Shown here: positions 1 through 12,996 of the stretch, one piece after another | Position numbering within the stretch: position 1 is the stretch's first letter | Layout of the letters: every line of letters starts with the position of its first letter | From: Angiostrongylus vasorum | Taxonomy: Eukaryota > Nematoda > Chromadorea > Rhabditida > Metastrongylidae | NCBI GenBank assembly: GCA_018806985.1 | Contig: JADANN010000060.1 | Coordinates: forward strand, 185,001 to 249,000 | Direction: 5' to 3' | Length of the DNA: 64,000 bases | Translations under genes and position numbers: made by a program | Notes under the pieces: generated by a model | Seen by the model: the letters and a program-made list of their open reading frames with translations, nothing else | The model's database searches: none | What the model was told of the DNA's origin: nothing

Positions 1-300
1 GACGGGCCGTTCAAGTGTCAGGTGTCAAGTTTATAATTCTCTCAAGTTAAAGTATATCCAATAGTATTACAGCTGTTAAAGCTGCAAAAAAGACACCGCG
101 CATTAAAAAATGGTGAATTATTTGTTTAACAACAAGTTGGTGGAATAATTTACAACGATTAACAATTGCTTTCTCACTCCATTTTCACACACGATGAAAG
201 CTTAACTCTGGACGATCACAGCGCAGCCGAGCAAACTCGTACATGAACAAACAGGCTTACACATATAGATTTGCACATGTGTGTACATATAAAACTAAAA

Positions 301-540
301 AAGCTCTCGGCTTTGGTCTATTCCTAAGGGATTCTCCATGCATTCCATTTGACTTCATTGAATATTGCATGCGTGGACTTTACAATGACTCGCGGTGGCC
401 TACCAATGTATAGAGCCACTGCCGCTATCCTCTCGGGCAAGTCTGGTACCAGTTTCCCGAGTACAGAGAGATGGAGGGCTGAGTGGGCCGCGCGGAGATC
501 GATCCCATGTTATTGCAGAGCCTCTTACCACTGCGCCACA

Positions 541-541
<1 letters not shown>
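301..541 (-). repeat. SINE A (tRNA-headed), near full length
   Basis: Sense on the minus strand: head with GCGCAGTGG A-box and GGGATCGAT B-box near 500-540, core TTGGTACCAGACTTG-like segment, tail at 301. Same family as the copies at 27.8, 53.9 and 60.4 kb. Confidence 0.8.
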
Positions 542-580
<39 letters not shown>

Positions 581-650
581 GGCGTATGTATATACATGTA
601 CATATAATTATACACATGTATATGCACATAACATACACACATATAACCGT
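541..650. repeat. TA/CA simple repeat
   Basis: TATATA runs passing into CATA/CACA steps directly at the head end of the SINE A copy. Confidence 0.85.
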
Positions 651-1309
651 AAGGACAAGTAAACAGACACGCAGATAAACGCATCTTAAATTCAAATATG
701 AGGAGAATTTTCCTAAAACGCGTATGACTTCAGACCCGCAATTGCAGCGAGTGCCGAAAAAATACTGGGTGCTGTTGACTTTCTTTGCATAGGAGAAGGA
801 TCACAAGAATGACACCGAAAATATCTGTGTATCGATGTATGCTTTTTCTCATTGACGGCTTCGGAATCAACCCATTGTGATTACAGCAAATTCTTGTGCA
901 AAGTTAATATGTTAGAAGGCATAAACTTTAATACATGAAATAAACTGGGAACTATAAAGCAACGGGAAGGAACTAGTCATGTGAAGACGAGAATTTAAGA
1001 AAGACGTCTATAATAGTGCTAGTCTTTGGTCTTGAATTTTGTTTGTATGAGGTGAAACAACGCTTGACAGAGTAGAAGAAGAAAATTGTTTATCAGAGTT
1101 ATGCCGAAATGCACCATCTCATAGAAGTGCAACACATTGTAAGCTCCCTTTCTGTAATTTGAGTAACACGACACGACTGAAGTGGTGATAGAGTACAACT
1201 TCGTCGAAGCGGGGAGAATGCACAGTTACAAAGCTTAATCCACGAGAGATTTGTAGTCTTAGATATAAATGTGTACAATGCAGTGAACAGCAGGCTGTAA
1301 CATGGAATA

Positions 1310-1590
1310 AAGGATACAGGATAAAATTCTCGGCTTTGATCAATCCTTGAGAGATACGCCATGCATTTGACTTCATTAAGCATCGTTTGGAGGTAATTGA
1401 ATGCATAACTGACCTATGCAATGGCTCCTGGTTGTTAACAATAGATCAAGTTAATGCTGATATCCTCCCAAACTGGTTTGGCACCGATTCGCCGACCCTG
1501 AGGGAAGGAAGGCTTGGTGAGCCTGTAGCGCTGGATCGACCCCACGTGTACCGCAGAGCACGTCTAACCACTGCAGCTACGCAGGTCTCT
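1310..1590 (-). repeat. SINE A copy
   Basis: Full-length but diverged; tail ATAAAGGATACAGGATAAAA at 1310, B-box region GGATCGACCCC near 1531, head to 1590. Confidence 0.75.
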
Positions 1591-2935
1591 GCATCTGTAT
1601 CCTAGAGTATTCAAAAATTTTCCTACATAGGTAGGACAATATCAAAGAAGAACTTTTAATTGTAGTAGGATTAAGGGAGATAAGAAAACAAAATATTCAT
1701 CCTCTGAATGCAGCTGGTGTAAAAATGGCGATTTCACATCACACAGTTATTTGTTAGCAGCAACTCTTCATTGCAGGAAACAAATGTTTGCAGGCATTCG
1801 TTCGCAAACTGGAATCTACTAACGAAAAGCCCTATCGTCGTCTGTAGCCGTCGTTTCCTTGAGCGTAATGAATTTATGAGGAAAATGTTCTCTTTATCGT
1901 TTAACACGCTCGAAACCAAAACTGATTTTGAAGAACTGGGAATATCAAAGAATGTTGTATCACTGTGGTTAGACCGAAAACGCATTCTGAAATGTCGAGC
2001 CGATTGCATAACATTGGACAATAGGGAAGACGAGAAAATTACTTAGCTTCATTCCCTAAAAAAAAGTATGGCAATATTGAAGATCTATTTATCCTGATCT
2101 ATTCGTTAACGTCATCAATGCTTTTTTTCGTCTTTCTAATTATTATTGACTGTTGTAAAATTTGTTGAGTATGCCGGTTATACAGAGAACGGACAAGTTT
2201 TGTCAAGGTACACAATTACGTCCACGTTTTTGAGTAGTTAAGAACGAAATACATTAAAAAGGAAGTTCAGGAAAACAAAAACCGAGAAGAGAACGAATTG
2301 CCACATAAGAAGTAAAACTAAGAGTTTCGAATACCTTTCTCAAAGCCACATACAATCCTCACTAATAAAACAAGGCAAACACAGCATTATAGTGTATCAG
2401 CAGTGATTTTTAGCGACGGAAAAAAATAGGCGCCTTGCGGAAACATCAGAACAGTTGCGAAGCTGTGGGTGTGATGGAAATGATGAGAGGAGGTCGGAAA
2501 TTTCCAATACACAATGAAAAGCAACTCACGAACAGCCGAGTAACCACGACTCCGCGCACATTTACAGAAAGGCAATAAAGCGGAAGACGAGAAAAACGCT
2601 CACCTCAAATTCGTTGACGCTCAATTGAACTCCTAATGTGAAAACTAGTGAAGAAAACTGGAAGGAAAACTCTTGCTGGATAACGGTCCTAATTAGATCC
2701 GTTTTGATAGTGTATACTCGGCCATAATTCGCCTAAGTGAAATCAAGTTATAGAATGTGGAACCGTAAAGCGTTGACTAATCTTTAGAAGTGCATCTTGC
2801 TTTCAACACCGTTCGTAGCAATGTAGAGAGACGGAATGTATATCGGGAAATACAGTCTCCTACAGTGTTCTACCGATGTATCCCCTCAGAATTTTTTCCC
2901 TTCCAGACGAGTGTGTTTTCACTTTTCCGATCACT

Positions 2936-3031
2936 TAGGGCTGAAGTGCTTCATTTTCTCGAGGTGGGGATCGAGTCGAAGCCAACGTGTCTATTCTAGG
3001 GCACCTCTAATCGCTGTGCGACCCGCACCAT
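2936..3031 (-). repeat. Degraded SINE A head
   Basis: GGGGATCGAGTCGAAGCC and GGGCACCTCTAATCGCTGTGCG keep the B-box and A-box layout of SINE A; the body upstream is barely recognisable. Confidence 0.4.
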
Positions 3032-3769
3032 CAGATTAAGTGTTGTAATAAACAGTGCCTGGATATGTTAAAACTGTGTCGTGGCAAAACAGTCCCTTAT
3101 CCATTTTGCACACAGTTCAAAAAAAATCGTGTCGAATTTTCTGTCTCTGCTTCACTCTGATTTTTTGTTCTTTTTCGAAACAATTTAGAAAATATGTAGC
3201 TTTTTAGATAACACGAATAGCTCAGAAGAGCGACTTTCCATGAACCTCGGCATAAATGCTTGATATATTAATTTACAAGATCATATGAATAAATATGGAT
3301 AAAATTCGTCTAATCTCTCTTTCCACACCATTAATAATATTTTTAATCCGTTTCACCTTTATAATTTTACAGTTGACGTCCATCAGTACGGATAACTTTG
3401 ATATTCCGACGTAGTCACGCGCAAAGCAGAAATACATTAAGGGCGTGAAACGTCAAGCGAAAAAATCATAGAGAAAAGAGGAAAACCGAGAAAAAAAACG
3501 ATCCGAAAAGTGTACGAAAAAATGCCACAGGGGGTACATCATGTGCGTTTTATGGGCGGACGTACGAAATGTACACAAAAATGCCATCATATAGCCGAAG
3601 AATTTTTTGTTATAAAGAGTGAAGTGGATGGGCGATGTGAGGCGTCCACCGTTCATTAACTCATAACGTCTGACGATGACTTCTCGACCACAACCAGTGA
3701 TATCTCCGATCACTGAAGTGCTTGAGGAGTTGAAAAAACATAAAGTTCTATAGGGAAGGGAGCACAATC

Positions 3770-3905
3770 TACCCAGGCCCAGGCTTTCCCCATCCCGAGC
3801 CCTCCAAGCCTTTCATTTACTCCAACGTCTGGGTGTTGGTACCAGACTTGTCTGAAATCAGCTCAATCTCTCCATTACACGTGGCAGGCGCGGCTATCCT
3901 AGGAG
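3770..3905 (+). repeat. Degraded SINE with the shared core
   Basis: GCCCAGGC, CCTCCAAGCCTTTCAT and TTGGTACCAGACTTGTCTG follow the order of SINE A, without a recognisable head. Confidence 0.4.
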
Positions 3906-3999
3906 TCTAGGAAGAATCGACTCTACCAGCATTCGACCACATTCGTGACGAATATAGAAATATCCTCAAGTAGTAACTTAATGCATAAGCAAAGAAGAG

Positions 4000-6900
4000 A
4001 AGTTCGAAGATATCGTTAGGGTGGTGGATTCAGTGAAATGAGCCAAATCCAAGAAACTCTACGATTCGCACAGTGAAGACGAGTCTTTTAATAATTACAC
4101 AATAGATCTGTTGAGAAATGCCTCTATCGTCTTAATAGTAAATGCAGTCTTCATAGAGCTTCATCGTGTATCTTTTTAATTCTTGACATGTTTAGGGATG
4201 AATGTTTCAAAAGTTGACAACAAAACTTAAATGTTCAGAAATTTACGGCGCATTAACTGCACGCACAAGCAATGCACTGGGGAGCGCCAGCATGTCATAC
4301 TAGGCGAAATAGCATTTGTTCATTTACATTCGTGTTCGCCTCGATAGAAAAAATGTGGAAGAAATGTGTGTCATAAGCTCTAGAAAAAGAGATTTTCACC
4401 ATTCTGAAATAAAACAACTTATAACCTGCAGTCATCTGTGAATTAAGTGGCTTTTTTTCCCAATTAATAGATTTTAATATGACGCGAGATATACTGGGTT
4501 GGAAATTGAAAGCGGCCACGGTTTCCTGTCAAATGTGTTGTACCTACTGCATCTCGGGTATTATATGTTAAAATTCAATAACGAGTTGGAAGAGAAGAAA
4601 AGAAAGAGTTGGAACGGTTAACGTGGAATATTACACGCATTGAAATACATAAAACCGCCCAGTGGTGGTTGGCAATACAAAAAATGGTGCCACTGTGAAG
4701 CTAGAACACCTTATGAATGCGAGCATATCTGAATGAAGGAAAAGTTGTTGTCAATTCATAAACGATGGTTGCGAAAAGAATGTGTAAACAAATATAAACA
4801 CAGGAACCTACGGAAAAGAATTGTTTAATAAACCAATTTTGGCATTGCAGGCAATTTCCAGTAAGAGGATCATAAAAAGAAATAGGCTTCCACCGTCACA
4901 ACGACGAAGACTTTGATGACAACATCAACAACGTCCACTTTAATCAACTAACTGAAAGCAATTTCCTAGTGACTTGCAAAATGGGAATACGGAGAGAACT
5001 GAACCAATTTGTTCTTGGTGAGTTAGAAATTTCAAATGGCACTATCTTAAGGTGTGTTCAAACATTTACGCTGATAAAATCTACACTACAGCTGACTCTG
5101 TCAATATCTTATTTCAAGACGTCTCGATGAAAACACCTATGATGCAAGCCAATGAGTATAGGGCGTTGATTGTTTAAAAAAATTTCTTTTGCTTCTTGTA
5201 TTAGTATAAGATACCTTTTCACAAGCCAGAATACCGGGAGCCATGCGGCGTACCAGTAAGAATAAAAAAACCAACTAGCTACTACTAACGACATTCTATA
5301 CAAAGTTGAAAAAGAATAAAGCTTGAAACTTTAGATGTTCCACAGGTGTTTTTATACAACTTTTTGGAATGACAGCACAGAGGTGTAGTATGGTTTAAAA
5401 CGCAACAAGGGATAGAATATCACCAGTGTGTTCTCGGAAGGCTATACAATATATGTGCTCAATGAACGCATAATCGTCCAGCAATCTCAGAAACTTCCAG
5501 AATATCCCCAAAAGCTGATGACTATTGCTCGCGGTATCAGGTAGAAGAAACCTAGTTGGAATCCGCTGCAGGGAAAAAACGTTAAAAAAACAGGTATTTT
5601 CCTCGAGAAAATACTACTCACCTTCGCTATAGCGATTGGATGAGAATCGTAATACTGAGTTGATTCAAAAGTGGTAGTGGGTTTTGGCTTGAGGGTTTAC
5701 ACAAACATTTAGTAAAACTTAATAATATAATAATACCATAACAATAATTATGGCTTAATATTTAATAATAATGCATTTTGCAACCAATATCCATTGCGCA
5801 CCATTAATGCCCACCATTTCAAAGCTTATTCCTCGTTAACTATTTTTTGCATAAGAGTTTTATTAGAACTAATTTTGCGGTGAGTATGGACTTCTTGGGG
5901 CTAAGTTATTAAGACAAGGAAACCATATTGTTTTGCTCCATGAGCTTAAAACTAGCCGTAATGCCGTGGGAGCAAGTCCAAATCTCGTCGAAGCAAGAGA
6001 TCAGGAAAGGGTTCCCGAATGAACAATGCTCAGAAAGCTTAAAAAATTACAAGGCGATGATCAGAATATGACAAAGCTGAACGTTGAAGAACTAGAGGAG
6101 TTGCAGAAAAAAATATCTTCAACCAGTAAATATCAAGCCATCATTTGAAAGAGACTGGAGAGATGCAAAAGCAAGATAAATAGAAATTGAACTAGCAGCA
6201 TGAAAGGAGATCGGCGTTATGATATGTGCTTTGAGCTTCTTCTAAGCTCATAAACATTTCCCAGAAACTAATTTACTGCAGAAGAAGGCTATAGCGACCT
6301 ATTGTTAGTCTGAGACAAATATGAAGGACCACAGTTTTTTTAAATTTTGACATAACGACGAGTGCAGGTTGTTGCAACACATGAATTCTGAGAAACTCTA
6401 ACCGTTTGGAGTGAAAACGATCGACAACAGATTGCCTAGCTGCAAAGGTGGGATGAATTCAATTACGAAACTCTGCCTCCTCTAGGATCATACCTATCTG
6501 TAAAGAAAACATTAAAGATTTGCTACGCAAAAATTAGCAGAAGCATTCGCTGTTACTATGAACAACAGGAAGCACGGTCATGCGCTCATCCACAACAAAT
6601 GGATCATCTATCTGATGAACTCTATCAGTTCATGAACGAAAATGAAGCTGTTTGGATAGCAGACTATCAGTATAGCTTTGGAAGAACTTTTTGAATGGTG
6701 TGATGTGCGGATAGGGAACAGTGTGAGAGCTATGCTCTTTACTATGCTAACATTCTCCACGCTTTCTAAATGTGGTGGCGGAAAAAAAAATCACCTCAGC
6801 TCAGACCTAATCCATACCTTCGCCACGTTTCTCGGTGATTCTTGTACAACTGTTATGGAATGTATGCCTTTTGGGAACTGGCTTCAGAAGACCACACGAA

Positions 6901-9900
6901 CGTCTACGAAAATCAGCTTCGCCGATTGTGCTGCGAGGAAAAAAACGTGTAAAGCATGTTCAAATTTGCAACCTCTCCGATAAGGCTCTAATAAACTCGG
7001 AGGTATTTGGTTGAGAAACGGCAATGAAGATTTCAGCCACTTGTTTCTTATTTCAACCACTCGATTATCTTAAACCCTAACTTAAGCAGTTCGTCCGCTC
7101 ATAGTCGCCGGAGTTCAAAACGAAAAAGCATTACTTTTCAAAGCAGGTAGGCTTAAGTAATCAGTCAACATAGTAGAGTGAAAAAGTGCTTGTCTAGTAA
7201 CTTTTAAAAACGAATAAATGAAAGCACTGCTAGGCAACGGATGAAATATTGGCCTTGATAAGAGTGATAATAAAACGTATAGTTTGTGAAGTGTGTGATG
7301 TAAAGCGCGCTCAAAAATCGTTCGAAAGGTAGACAAATAGAGATGTGTTGCTACAAAAGATAAGTGAATAACTAAAACAAGGAGTACATGGCAAATTAAG
7401 GAGTGTCATGAAAATAAAAAAGGCCAACTATGAAGAAATTATTCGGCGTGGGATTAGATGGAAACCGTGAACTGTTGTCGCCACTTTGTTAAAAATCTGT
7501 CGAACTCCGTTCACACGTTATCGTTTCTCGGTGGATTTTTACTCGTTACACTTCATTTTTTGACGAGAATACGTAAATCATCCGTATCACATTTAATCAC
7601 CCTTTAATTATCGAATGACCAGAACAGGCATCAGTAAAGCCTGCATTCATCTCTATGACGGCGTAGATCTGTGATGTAGATATTACTCAACCGAGTAGCA
7701 CGAAGAACACCACGTTCTTCGAGACACTTTATTTTCACTATCGTTTTTCGCACATTTACAGTGTAAGAGCAAAATATTGCTCAAGCCCACATTGCACTTG
7801 CTGTCATGTGGCACTCTTGATTTTTTTACAGAGCACGAATGTGGGAAGAGCAATGAAATTCTTAACTATGTAGCCAACTTTCCTTTGCTCAGCGTATACG
7901 TTCAGAACCAACTGATTTTCCAGAATGTTCTTAAACGTCAAAAAAGATCAGAAACTGCCTGAAGTGACTGGTGTTGTTTAAATAAAAATGGTCGTGAAAA
8001 AGATCGTGCAATGAATCCGATGTTAGGCATAACCTTTCGTGGTCCACACATCACAAGCATAGTGGTTTCATGAGAGTGCACAGTACCATGTAGAGCTATA
8101 TACACGGAGTCAACATGGGAATAAATGGCTGCTTGAAAAAATTGGAGCAAAATCTTTAGGGTAATGGCTGGCTTACCGCAACCTAGCGGACTTAAACATT
8201 ATGAGATTTACTTAATGACGACATCCCGAACTGCCTTCCAATCTACTTTTTTCTTAGCCATACCAGAAGAATCAAAACAGCGGCCCACGATTATTCACAC
8301 GCCTTTAGCTCTGTGCGCATAGGTCAGATGGGGGGGTTGAAGCGGTAACTCAAATCTGTACATTAGAGACAAGAAGCCCATTTTGCGCTTAAAACCATCG
8401 AATAGCATCTCAGTGACTGCGTCATATAGCCTTGCAACTATTCGGCGTAAAATTCTTTTCATTTAGGAAACCCATCGTCATGAAAGGGATAGATAAACTA
8501 ATTATGTTTTTGCCCATAAATCTACATGAATGTAAGAAACCACCCTCGAATACTGTTTCTAATTCAGCAGCGTTATGATAATAATATAACAATAACCTAA
8601 GTAGCATAATTAACAATATACTGATATGTGATAGAACGATAAGAATATGTAATCAATAATATACGTTACTGATGATGTGTGGTACAGTAGTGATAATATT
8701 GATGAAAATGTTATTCCACAGTATGAAGTAGTTGTAATTTAATGTAATCTGTAATTTGTTATTCTCAAGTCCGACTTTCTATTAATCCCAGCATTGATCA
8801 ATAATTTCCCTGCCAGACTAATCCACAATCTACTCAGTCGAACATCTTCATAACCTCAGACGAAAAACTCAGGACCCAAATTTTTCTCGCACTGGAAGCA
8901 TCCTGCTCAGACACTCACAGTTTTCTTTGAGTTTTCACTTGTTCCTAATATTCATGGAGATAAACCACACGCACTTCAATAAAATTTGTCTAATTTTTCA
9001 TTTGTCTGTTCCTTAAACCATCAAAATTCTTTTTATGGAATCCAATTCAAAGACTGACTTGTTGCTAATTGCTTTGATTGTCGAACATCTATTTTTTCTA
9101 ATGATTATGTTTTTCCACTATTGAGGATTCTCTAACCTGTCATACATTATCCTTGATCGATCGGTCGACTAGCAACGGGAATTTCAGCCGCCCTGGGAGA
9201 ATCTTGCTCGCAAGCCCTTACCCGTTTCCCAGTGAACGAGAACTGCCTTTGGTGTAGACCTGGAGATACAATAGTACAACTATCCTAGCATTTCAGAGAA
9301 AACTTGATTCAGTGACCACTGGACATTTCAGTGAGTGCCATACCCAACAGATGCAGGCGAACCTAATCCACTTCAATGGCTGACGGTTGTAAGACAACGA
9401 AATGAATAGTAGAATTGATTAGGCATTCATGCTACATTAGATTCGCATAATTGAACAGCCACAAGAACATCATGAAATTTGGAAACTTCTACCTGCAATG
9501 CGAAAGCGAATGTGACGAAAAAAAAGGGTGCTCACCATATACAAACAATTAATTTTCTGTTTTCATTTCATTCACATCTGATCGAATGCAATTCGTCGCC
9601 ACTGCTGATTTCGAACATTTTGGTAACACCTATATCATAGTGCTTTTTGCTTTTTTGCACAAGAGTAATGTTCTGACCATATCTTTCTGTCGACACATTC
9701 CTCGCTACTACTTTGGCTCGGTTGAACGTCTCCATATATGTGCTTATTTTATCGTAAACTCAACAGTCCTCACTATATTTATCACCAATTGACATGACAT
9801 CTACGTGGCAACTCCTGACTTCATATGACTACTTCCTTTCCTGTTTTCTCAATTCATTCAATGTCACGTTGATATAAAAACCGAACTAGGGAAGGCTATG
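4000..9900. other. Gene-poor stretch
   Basis: No recognisable gene, RNA or intact repeat. Around 5990-6990 the plus strand has broken coding-like text (VEELEELQKKISSTSKYQ, then YQFMNENEAVWIADYQYS) with many stops, perhaps an old transposase or gene relic. The block at 8762-8960 resembles pieces at 44560-44650 and 56540-56660. Confidence 0.5.
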
Positions 9901-10503
9901 AATTCGTTGACACCGTAGGTGTGTTCTATATTGGTAGCTAAACAAACAGTTGATTTCTCTGAACCTCCTTTCTGAAGATTTACTGAGCAGTCTTCCGGAA
10001 AAGAGAAACTAATAAGACCTGGTACTACGAAGTCTGAAAGAGTTTTCCTTTCCTACAACTTTCTCTCTATCTAATTTAGGCATCCATTCAAATTTGTTTA
10101 CAAGTTTTTCCGGTAATGAAATTCTTTCGAGACTTGACTATCTTTGTTGCCTCATAATGCGATGGAACTAGTTAACCTTTTTCTGTCGCAACTTTGTATC
10201 CCACCGACTTCCTTCAGCGAAGGTTGTCATGAGTAATGTGGGAAAGCGTGTGAAAGAAAACGACTAATCCTAACCCGAATATAGATTGACGCGCAGTTTT
10301 TTAGTGAGCTTTCCATTGATATTTAACTTGTTTTAAAAAAGACACTTAAAATCAAATAAAGCTGGTAATGTGCAGGAGTTTCTAACAATTCCTCACAATT
10401 TCACGGTTTTTTTGTCGAACACTTTAACAGTCTCGCTTTAGTTAAAGACCAACTTCTCTAGTTAATGTACATATTTCCGGAAGGAAACAGAAAAGCCATT
10501 ACT

Positions 10504-10974
10504 TGATACTTGATACTTGAATAGCCCGTCCTCACTGTTTGTGCGGGCTCCCAGTATAATCTCCAATTTTTGGAGATTTGCTGGTTAAGCCATTATGGTT
10601 CCCTGGAGTCTCGAGGTCAACCTGGCCAAAGTCTGCCCCAGGTCTTCACCACTACGGGCAGCCCTTGTGGATCAGAGGAAGATTTGCCACAATGCGACTT
10701 TGATACCAGGACGGTGGTAAATCTTGGTATTGGTTTACTCTTAGCTAGGCTTCCTGATGGAAACGCCGGACTCCTTCTCAGCTTGGGAGACCCTGCCAGG
10801 GGATGAATCCCCCGCTGTACATCGCAGTCCGACACCCAGGAACACTTCCCATCCACGGTGAGGTGGTAAACCGTTAAGAGGATATGCTCTTATAGAAGTG
10901 GAAATATGACATCTTGATAGTGTAGTCAATAGAGAGGGCGATTATCTATATGAACGACGGTTGTAGGCGAAACC
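10504..10974 (-). repeat. Element C, full length with 14-bp target duplication
   Basis: Non-autonomous retroelement, sense on the minus strand. The 3' tail is CAAGTATCAAGTATCAAG. It is bounded by GAAAAGCCATTACT at 10490-10503 and 10975-10988. Its 3' 50 bases match the RTE fragment end at 39.16 kb. Confidence 0.85.
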
Positions 10975-12056
10975 GAAAAGCCATTACTGTAAATTAAAGT
11001 CGCCTAAACTATTCAATGCAGGTTGCAAAATTATTTTCATTTGTATCGTTTTAGCCGCACTAGTGCGACAAAGTAGTCACTCCATAAAAATGATTATTAT
11101 GCTCAGATGAGAACCTCGAATTTTCGTACAGATGGTTTTATGCAAGAGAAATAGGCACTATAGATATCTATTTGCGGCTAACGCTAACATAATTATCAAC
11201 ATCGTGTAAGCTCATCAAAGAAAGAATACATATTGATCAATCACACCGAGGTTCAAGGAATGTCAGTTTCGAAACTATAGATATCGTTTGATAGTTCGGT
11301 CAGATAATCCCAGGAATGGTTGCAGGCCTGGGAAGATCAAAGGCATACTGGCGCTAAACCAACCTCAGATCATCACGTGCAAACGAATGTTCGCAGTGGT
11401 GCCATCAAACTCATTTGCATGTTTTTCTTAGGATTTCAGGAAGAGCTGCGTTCAACCAGTATTCAATGTGTCAGTGTGCAGAAAATTCCACAAATCACAA
11501 ATCCACAAGTTGCCGTCCAACTGGATAGTGCTTACGGGCGACTAATGCAACGCAACAAAATCAGTGGTAAAAAATGCTTGATCTTATATCATATGTGGAA
11601 ATGAGTCACATGCAAAAAGAAGACAAGCGTATTTACTTTATTTATCTCTAAAATCTGCGAGCAACGAACATGTGGTAATCATCCAAATGGCAGTGAAAAT
11701 GAGTGAGCTGAGGGAGAAAATCTAGATAGCACTGCTTAGAAAAACCGAAATGTCGTCTTAAAAATCTTGGGACGGGGTTTGACAAAAACCTCAGGTTTAA
11801 AAAATGATGCGACTCACAGGTGTGGGTATCTGAACATTGTGGAGATTTACCACCTTTCTGTTCTTGTGAGAATATTAGATGAAAGCTAAATAAATTCAGT
11901 TAACATCAACCACTTGTTACTACTCCTCGATTTTTGCCCACGAGTTTTACCAATGTTTTCATCACGTCCAAATCACTGCTTCCCCAGCAAGGCAAAAACA
12001 AAAGAATTGGGGGGTTCTGTCCAATATCAGCTACGTAGTCGTCTATTTTCGTACGA

Positions 12057-12268
12057 CTAGACGGCAACGGAACCACTCACGACATATTCGTTCGTGTGAT
12101 AATTGCCTTTTTTGTATTTTTGCGAATTAGGTTGATGAGGAGGCGGGAGTTGCACACGCGTTGTGCCGCCTTTGTCGTATCGTCGTGATTTATACGTCGA
12201 GTATGGTTGAATCTGAACGAAATCATTCAACTGTCTTTCAACGTGCCGCACGATGTGTGGGCCTCCTA
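12057..12268 (-). CDS. Possible terminal exon of an unknown gene
   Basis: After a TTTATTCCACTTAG acceptor the minus strand reads GGPHIVRHVERQLNDFVQI, YSTYKSRRYDKGG, VQLPPPHQPNSQKYKKG and ends EYVVSGSVAV, stop. Codon composition and lack of repeats look like real coding sequence, resembling a cytoplasmic tail, but I do not recognise a family. The first codon is split (two bases, TA). No matching upstream exon was found up to 14.5 kb, so it could be an orphan exon or chance. Confidence 0.3.
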
Positions 12269-12884
12269 CTAAGTGGAATAAAGAAAAACACGGAAAACCT
12301 TTGAATCTTGTACAGCTGAAATGCTTCAAATAACCTACGGAGTCGCTAGAAATCTCCTATGTCTTAGCAGCTTTTTTCTGCAGTTCAGTGACTACGTCGA
12401 GTTTGCGATATACAAAGTTTTTACCCCTAAGCCTCAACTCACCAGAGCTTAGTGGTCCGACCACTGCAGCGGAACTCTGGAGTCCTTACTAATCAGAGTA
12501 TTTAAATTTTGAGGTATTGCTATGTAGTATATTATATGCTTTACACTCCAAATTGGCCGCAAAAAGGAAAACATTGAAATAGAACTAAAAAAGATTAGTG
12601 GGTGGGACTTCTTGAAATCAGGAATGCTGTTATAATCCAGAGCTTGCGTAATTTTGAGGAGAAATATTAATTGTTTTCCAAAACAGTTTCTTTACGTAAT
12701 CGTTGGTTTTATACATTCTCTGTAACTGGATCTACGTTTTAACAATGAGCTGCTTTTTTTCGCATGCTTAACATCATAGGGCTTACCACTTGTATTTATG
12801 TGACATGAAAACTACTGTTGTGCCCAGTCGAAAATCGACTATTTTACCACGAAAATATTTAAGCTTATCGGTATTATTTTTAGC

Positions 12885-12996
12885 AGACTTGTGTGGGAGG
12901 ATAGCAGCACTGGCTCGATAGATCGGTGGGCCACTGCGAGTCATTGTAAAGGCCAGATATGCATTCAATCACCTCCAACGATACTCAATGAATTAA
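12885..12996 (+). repeat. SINE A, 3' half
   Basis: GACTTGTGTGGGAGGATAGC through CACCTCCAACGATACTCAAT is the 3' half of SINE A with high identity; head missing. Confidence 0.7.

Noticed and set aside
10570..10856. Overlapping open frames on both strands
   Set aside because: Inside element C; the same text recurs in four other copies with stops.
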